Of a stretch of 64,000 nt of DNA, positions 59,444 to 64,000 are shown piece by piece. Both the position numbers and the translations under genes were made by a program. The DNA comes from an uncultured Pseudomonas sp. (GTDB taxonomy: Bacteria; Pseudomonadota; Gammaproteobacteria; Pseudomonadales; Pseudomonadaceae), in NCBI RefSeq assembly GCF_913774235.1, contig NZ_CAJYDW010000012.1, positions 434,001 to 498,000 of the forward strand, given 5' to 3'. The first letter of the stretch is position 1. The number at the start of each line of letters is the position of its first letter. The notes under the pieces were generated by a model, which worked only from the letters and a program-made list of their open reading frames with translations, was not told the DNA's origin and did no database searches.

Positions 59444-61813
59444 TTGGACGAATATGTAATTTCACTGGAGCAGCTCGGCGTGCATGACGTCGAGCGTGTG
59501 GGCGGCAAGAACGCATCCCTCGGCGAGATGATCGCCAACCTGGCCGGCGCGGGCGTCTCCGTTCCGGGCGGGTTCGCCACCACGGCCCAGGCCTACCGCG
59601 ATTTCCTCGAGCAGAGCGGCCTGAACGATCGCATTCATGCGGCCCTCGATGCGTTGGATGTCGATGACGTCGTCGCCCTGGCCAAGACCGGCGCCCAGAT
59701 CCGCCAGTGGGTGATGGACGCTCCCTTCCCTGAGCGTCTGGATAGCGAGATCCGCAAGGCCTTCGCCGAGATCTCCGCCGGCAACCCCAACCTGGCCGTC
59801 GCCGTGCGTTCCTCGGCCACCGCCGAAGACCTGCCCGATGCCTCCTTCGCCGGCCAGCAGGAAACCTTCCTCAACATCCGTGGCGTCGACAACGTCATCC
59901 GCGCGGCCAAGGAAGTCTTCGCCTCCCTCTTCAATGACCGCGCCATCGCCTACCGCGTGCACCAGGGCTTCGATCACAAGCTGGTCGCCCTGTCCGCCGG
60001 GGTGCAGCGCATGGTGCGCTCCGAGACCGGCGCCGCCGGCGTGCTCTTCACCCTGGACACCGAGTCCGGCTTCCGCGATGCAGTCTTCGTCACCGCCGCC
60101 TATGGCCTGGGCGAGACCGTGGTGCAGGGTGCGGTCAACCCGGACGAATTCTATGTCCACAAGCCCACCCTGGAAGCCGGTCGCCCGGCCATCCTCAGAC
60201 GCAACCTGGGCAGCAAGGCCATCAAGATGGTCTATGGCGAAGAAGCCAAGGCGGGTCGCTCCGTGCGTACCGTCGACGTCGAGCCCGCCGACCGTGCCCG
60301 TTTCTCCATCACCGACGCCGAGGTCACCGAACTGGCCAAGCAGGCGCTGATCATCGAGCGTCACTACGGTCGCCCCATGGACATCGAGTGGGCCAAGGAT
60401 GGTGACGACGGCAAGCTCTACATCGTCCAGGCCCGCCCCGAGACCGTGAAGAGCCGCGCCAGCGCCACCGTCATGGAGCGCTACCTGCTCAAGGACAAGG
60501 GCCAGGTGCTGGTAGAGGGTCGTGCCATCGGCCAGCGCATCGGTGCCGGCAAGGTCAAGATCATCCGCGACGTCAGCGAGATGGATCGTGTCCAGCCCGG
60601 TGACGTCCTGGTTTCCGACATGACCGACCCCGACTGGGAGCCGGTGATGAAGCGCGCCAGCGCCATCGTCACCAACCGCGGCGGTCGCACCTGCCATGCC
60701 GCCATCATCGCCCGCGAGCTGGGTATCCCGGCGGTGGTCGGCTGCGGTAACGCCACCAGCCTGCTCAAGGATGGCCAGACCGTCACCGTCTCTTGTGCCG
60801 AGGGCGATACCGGCCTGATCTACGAAGGCGAGCTGGACTTCGACATCCGCCAGAGCTCGGTGGATGCCATGCCCGAGCTGCCGTTCAAGATCATGATGAA
60901 CGTCGGTAATCCCGACCGCGCCTTCGACTTCGCCCAGTTGCCCAATGCTGGCGTGGGGCTGGCGCGCCTCGAATTCATCATCAACCGCATGATCGGCGTG
61001 CACCCCAAGGCCCTGCTCAACTATGACAGCCTGCCCTTCGACGTGAAGGAAAGCGTCGACAAGCGCATCGCCGGCTACTCGGATCCGGTCGGCTTCTATG
61101 TCGAGAAGCTGGTGGAAGGGGTCTCCACCCTGGCCGCCGCCTTCTGGCCGAAGAAGGTCATCGTGCGCCTGTCGGACTTCAAGTCCAACGAGTACGCCAA
61201 CCTCATCGGCGGCAAGCTCTACGAACCCGAGGAAGAGAATCCCATGCTGGGCTTCCGCGGCGCCTCCCGCTACATCAGCGAGAATTTCCGCGACTGCTTC
61301 GAGCTGGAATGCCGCGCCATGAAGAAGGTGCGCGAGGAGATGGGCCTGACCAACGTCGAACTCATGGTGCCCTTCGTGCGCACCCTGGACGAGGCGGCGC
61401 GCGTGGTCGAGCTGCTCGGCGAGAACGGTCTCAAGCGTGGCGAGAACGACCTGCGCGTCATCATGATGTGCGAGCTGCCTTCCAACGCCCTGCTGGCGGA
61501 CGAGTTCCTCGAACACTTCGACGGCTTCTCCATCGGTTCCAATGACCTGACCCAGCTTACCCTCGGCCTGGACCGCGACTCCGGCATCATCGCCCACCTG
61601 TTCGACGAGCGGAATCCGGCGGTCAAGAAGCTGCTGGCCAATGCCATCGCCGCCTGCAACCGGGCCGGCAAGTACATCGGCATCTGCGGTCAGGGCCCCT
61701 CGGACCACCCCGACCTGGCCAAGTGGCTGATGGAGCAGGGCATCGAGAGTGTCTCGCTGAACCCCGACTCCGTGCTCGACACCTGGTTCTTCCTGGCCGA
61801 AGGCAACGCCTGA
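59444..61813 (+). CDS. ppsA: Phosphoenolpyruvate synthase
   Basis: Makes PEP from pyruvate and ATP, giving gluconeogenic flow from pyruvate or lactate. 789 aa, near the family standard of 790. N-terminal ATP-grasp domain ([31 protein letters not shown]). Swivelling phospho-His domain ([19 protein letters not shown]) with catalytic His418; the conserved Thr two residues before the His is the site PpsR modifies. C-terminal PEP-binding barrel ([28 protein letters not shown]). Translation starts at TTG 59444 with GGAGAG about seven bases upstream; no in-frame ATG is near. ppsR is divergent upstream. Confidence 0.96.
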   Translation: MDEYVISLEQLGVHDVERVGGKNASLGEMIANLAGAGVSVPGGFATTAQAYRDFLEQSGLNDRIHAALDALDVDDVVALAKTGAQIRQWVMDAPFPERLDSEIRKAFAEISAGNPNLAVAVRSSATAEDLPDASFAGQQETFLNIRGVDNVIRAAKEVFASLFNDRAIAYRVHQGFDHKLVALSAGVQRMVRSETGAAGVLFTLDTESGFRDAVFVTAAYGLGETVVQGAVNPDEFYVHKPTLEAGRPAILRRNLGSKAIKMVYGEEAKAGRSVRTVDVEPADRARFSITDAEVTELAKQALIIERHYGRPMDIEWAKDGDDGKLYIVQARPETVKSRASATVMERYLLKDKGQVLVEGRAIGQRIGAGKVKIIRDVSEMDRVQPGDVLVSDMTDPDWEPVMKRASAIVTNRGGRTCHAAIIARELGIPAVVGCGNATSLLKDGQTVTVSCAEGDTGLIYEGELDFDIRQSSVDAMPELPFKIMMNVGNPDRAFDFAQLPNAGVGLARLEFIINRMIGVHPKALLNYDSLPFDVKESVDKRIAGYSDPVGFYVEKLVEGVSTLAAAFWPKKVIVRLSDFKSNEYANLIGGKLYEPEEENPMLGFRGASRYISENFRDCFELECRAMKKVREEMGLTNVELMVPFVRTLDEAARVVELLGENGLKRGENDLRVIMMCELPSNALLADEFLEHFDGFSIGSNDLTQLTLGLDRDSGIIAHLFDERNPAVKKLLANAIAACNRAGKYIGICGQGPSDHPDLAKWLMEQGIESVSLNPDSVLDTWFFLAEGNA

Positions 61814-61818
61814 TCCCA

Positions 61819-61851
61819 GGGTCACCCCGCTGCCGAAGGGCGGGGTGACCC
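61819..61851 (+). terminator. Strong hairpin after ppsA
   Basis: GGGTCACCCCGC-like arm (61819-61830) and GCGGGGTGACCC-like arm (61840-61851) give a 12-bp stem with a 9-base loop six bases after the stop. There is no U-tract, so termination may be incomplete. Confidence 0.7.
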
Positions 61852-61950
61852 CTCCAGGGATCAAACCATTCATTTTTCCCCGGACGCGGCCGTTGCGCTC
61901 ACAGGGCCGCGTCCACCGGATCGCCTGGCGATCCCTGCAAGAGACGCCAG

Positions 61951-62952
61951 ATGCAGCAGTACGACAGCGATGTGGAACAGGGCCTGATCTATGGCTATCT
62001 CCTCGATGGCCGTGGCGGTGGTCGCCGCCTGAGCCGGCGCGAACTGGCTGATGTAGAACCCGCACCCAATGAAACCCTCTGGTTGCACTGGGACCGTAGC
62101 GTCCCCGAGGCCCAGGCCTGGCTGCGCCAGTCCAGCGGCCTGAGCGAGTTCGCCTGCGACCTGTTGCTCGAAGAGGCGACCCGTCCACGCCTGGTCAATC
62201 AGCCTGACGACAGTCTGCTGCTGTTCCTGCGCGGGGTGAACCTCAACCCCGGTGCCGTCCCCGAAGACATGGTCTCGCTGCGGGTGTTCGTCGACCGACG
62301 TCGAGTGATCTCCCTGCGCATGAGACCCATGAAGGCCGCTGCCGAGGTCCAGGAGGACCTGGAGGCGGGCATCGGTGCCCAGAGCGCCGGAGACCTGGTG
62401 CTCTACCTCGCCAGCTACATGACCAGCCGGGTCGACGATCTGGTGCGGGGTCTCTCCGATCAGCTCGATGGTCTCGAAGAGCAGGTCGACCAGGACGAGA
62501 GCAGCCTGCCCGATCACGCCCAGGTGCTGACCCTCAGGCGCCGGGCGACCGGACTGCGGCGCTACCTGGCCCCGCAACGCGACATCTACGCCGATCTCGC
62601 CCGCGGCAAGCCCGCCTGGTTCGTCGAGGCGGACAGCCAGGGCTACTGGAGCGAACTGCACAACAGCCTGGTACGCAATCTGGAAGAACTCGAGGTCATG
62701 CGCGAGCGGGTCGCGCTGCTGCAGGACGCCGAACAGCGGGCGACCACCGAAAAGACCAATCGCACCCTTTATCTGCTCGCCATCATCACCGGCTTCTTCC
62801 TGCCCATCAGCTTCATCACCGGCCTGCTGGGGATGAACATGGGCGGCCTGCCGGGATCCTCGTCACCCTTCGGCTTCGTAGCCGCTTGCCTGCTGATCGC
62901 CGCGGTGTCGCTCTTCCAGGTCTGGTTGTTCCGGCGACTGCGTTGGCTGTGA
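61951..62952 (+). CDS. cmaX: CorA-like/ZntB-family inner membrane transporter CmaX
   Basis: 333-aa member of the CorA metal-ion transporter superfamily, ZntB-like. A long cytoplasmic domain with coiled-coil stalk (DDLVRGLSDQLDGLEEQVDQ) leads to two C-terminal membrane helices. The pore loop is GMNMGGLPG, the GxN signature in its ZntB form. In P. aeruginosa the gene order cmaX-crfX-cmpX-sigX-oprF is known, and the next two genes here match it, so I use the name cmaX. The transported ion is not established by sequence. Confidence 0.9.
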   Translation: MQQYDSDVEQGLIYGYLLDGRGGGRRLSRRELADVEPAPNETLWLHWDRSVPEAQAWLRQSSGLSEFACDLLLEEATRPRLVNQPDDSLLLFLRGVNLNPGAVPEDMVSLRVFVDRRRVISLRMRPMKAAAEVQEDLEAGIGAQSAGDLVLYLASYMTSRVDDLVRGLSDQLDGLEEQVDQDESSLPDHAQVLTLRRRATGLRRYLAPQRDIYADLARGKPAWFVEADSQGYWSELHNSLVRNLEELEVMRERVALLQDAEQRATTEKTNRTLYLLAIITGFFLPISFITGLLGMNMGGLPGSSSPFGFVAACLLIAAVSLFQVWLFRRLRWL

Positions 62953-63000
62953 CCCGCTTCCACCTCGCTGCGTCAAGAGAACACGACCAGCGAGGTGCCT

Positions 63001-63261
63001 ATGCACGATCCCTTCGAAGCGTCCCTCAAGGCGCTCCTCAATACCCCGGCGCAAGCCCAGGACGAGGAGGGCGATGATCAGGCCCGATTGCATCGGGTGC
63101 TCAAGACCGCCAACCGCCAGGTCGGTGCCGGCGCGCTCTTCGATCTGATCGGCCGCCACTGGATGTCGGCGCTGCTGATGGCGCTGGGCAATGGCGCCCC
63201 TCATCTGAAGCCGCGGTCCCGTCGCACCGGGCGGACCGATCCTTCTTCGCGGAGATCCTGA
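63001..63261 (+). CDS. crfX: CrfX small protein
   Basis: 86-aa hydrophilic protein between cmaX and cmpX, the position of crfX in P. aeruginosa. It begins MHDPFEASLKALLNTPAQAQ, has a short amphipathic helix (LFDLIGRHWMSALLMALG) and a basic tail (PRSRRTGRTDPSSRRS). The ATG at 63001 follows GCGAGG; the GTG at 62995 is too near it. The function is unknown in detail; identity rests on position and length. Confidence 0.8.
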   Translation: MHDPFEASLKALLNTPAQAQDEEGDDQARLHRVLKTANRQVGAGALFDLIGRHWMSALLMALGNGAPHLKPRSRRTGRTDPSSRRS

Positions 63262-63266
63262 AGTAG

Positions 63267-64000
63267 ATGGAATTCGATATCTGGACCCAAAGCCTGCTGT
63301 CCGCCATGACCACCCTGTGGAGCAAGGTGGCGGGCTTCATTCCCAATGTGTTCGGCGCCCTGGTGGTGATCCTGGCCGGTTTCGCCGTCGCCAAGATCCT
63401 CGATACCGTACTCTCCAAGGTGCTGGCCAAGCTCGGCCTGGACCGGGTACTCGCCGGCGCCGGGGTCACCAAGCAACTGGCCAAGATCGGCATCCGCATG
63501 CCGGTCACCACCTTGATCGGCCGCATCGTCTACTGGTTCGTGCTGCTGGTGTTCCTGGTCTCGGCCGCCGAGTCCCTGGGTCTGCAGCGCGTCTCTTCCA
63601 CTTTGGATGTCATGGCGCTCTATGTGCCGAAGATCTTCGGCGCGGCCCTGGTGCTGATCGTCGGTGTGCTGCTGGCACAGCTGGTCAGCGGCCTGGTCCA
63701 TGGCGCGGCCGAGGGCGTCGGCCTGGACTACGCCGCGGGCCTGGGGCGTCTCGCCCAGGGCCTGGTGATCATCATCTCGATCTCGGTCGCCGTCGGCCAA
63801 CTGGAGATCAAGACCGAACTGCTGAACATGGTCATCGCCATCGTGCTCACCGCCTTCGCCCTGGCCGCGGCCCTGGCGTTGGGGCTCGGTAGCCGGGGGC
63901 TGGTCTCGCAGATTCTGGCCGGCATCTATGTGCGCGAACTCTATGAAGTGGGCCAGTGGGTGACCCTGGCGGACGTCGAAGGCGAGATCGAGGAAATCGG
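63267..64000 (+). CDS. cmpX: CmpX, small-conductance mechanosensitive channel family (partial)
   Basis: The reading frame runs from ATG 63267 to the right edge with no stop, 244 codons visible. It begins MEFDIWTQSLLSAMTTLWSK and shows hydrophobic segments AGFIPNVFGALVVILAGFAV, ALYVPKIFGAALVLIVGVLL and later LVIIISISVAVG and MVIAIVLTAFALAAALALGLG. The cut end begins the MscS-like beta domain (YEVGQWVTLADVEGEIEEI). Position after crfX supports CmpX, a cytoplasmic-membrane protein reported to affect biofilm and c-di-GMP traits in P. aeruginosa. sigX and oprF should follow beyond the window. Confidence 0.9.
   Translation, partial: MEFDIWTQSLLSAMTTLWSKVAGFIPNVFGALVVILAGFAVAKILDTVLSKVLAKLGLDRVLAGAGVTKQLAKIGIRMPVTTLIGRIVYWFVLLVFLVSAAESLGLQRVSSTLDVMALYVPKIFGAALVLIVGVLLAQLVSGLVHGAAEGVGLDYAAGLGRLAQGLVIIISISVAVGQLEIKTELLNMVIAIVLTAFALAAALALGLGSRGLVSQILAGIYVRELYEVGQWVTLADVEGEIEEI

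Noticed and set aside
59462-62188. 908-aa open frame on the minus strand across ppsA and cmaX
   Set aside because: It mirrors the codon pattern of the real genes, is Gly/Val/His-rich without domains, and has no ribosome binding site.

Overview
The window is GC-rich chromosomal DNA of a Pseudomonas. Gene blocks keep the order known from this genus: purN-purM-DUF2066-hda-wrbA/arsC-yihY-acylphosphatase-proS-oprD, pyrD-rmf-rlmKL, the mtlEFGKDY polyol operon, ppsR/ppsA, and cmaX-crfX-cmpX at the right edge. The blocks are joined differently than I recall for P. aeruginosa. I would guess a species outside the aeruginosa group, perhaps near P. oryzihabitans, but this is inference only. There are no tRNA or rRNA genes, CRISPR arrays, insertion sequences or prophage genes.

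Layout. 1-4374: two divergent molybdo-flavoenzyme loci, a Tat-exported [2Fe-2S] subunit cut by the left edge and a cytoplasmic-looking PaoABC-type aldehyde oxidase operon, sharing a promoter region with a perfect palindrome. 4375-16919: purine genes, hda, arsC/wrbA, a YihY protein, acylphosphatase, proS, an OprD porin, a HIT protein and slyX. 17112-21959: the giant NAD-dependent glutamate dehydrogenase. 22054-29112: an exported alpha/beta hydrolase, then a red-light operon of bacteriophytochrome, response regulator, hybrid kinase and heme oxygenase. 29119-38682: an unknown protein, pyrD, ribosome modulation factor, the 23S rRNA methylase RlmKL, an acyltransferase, an oxidoreductase, an HPF-like ribosome protein, a MASE2-GGDEF diguanylate cyclase and ybaK. 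38739-46191: the mannitol/polyol operon (binding protein, two permeases, ATPase, dehydrogenase, xylulokinase). 46406-49845: small envelope proteins, an inositol-phosphatase family enzyme and a histidine phosphatase. 50118-53195: a FecR-domain / OmpA-lipoprotein / CHASE2-HD-GYP operon. 53630-57805: a TonB receptor behind a Fur-box candidate, a GNAT enzyme and a standalone MetE N-terminal-domain protein. 57820-64000: a LysE exporter, ppsR, ppsA and cmaX-crfX-cmpX.

How the parts work together. Several genes suit a plant- or soil-associated generalist: polyol uptake and oxidation, PEP synthase with its regulatory kinase, glutamate breakdown and iron-siderophore uptake. Signalling is prominent, with phytochrome phosphorelay, c-di-GMP synthesis (37151-38215) and probable c-di-GMP breakdown linked to the envelope (51201-53195). 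Ribosome hibernation is represented by Rmf and an HPF-like protein 5 kb apart.

The best candidates for undescribed biology are the FecR/OmpA/CHASE2-HD-GYP operon, the MetE N-domain protein whose ribosome binding site lies in a hairpin, and the four-gene phytochrome relay with a doubly receiver-tagged hybrid kinase.
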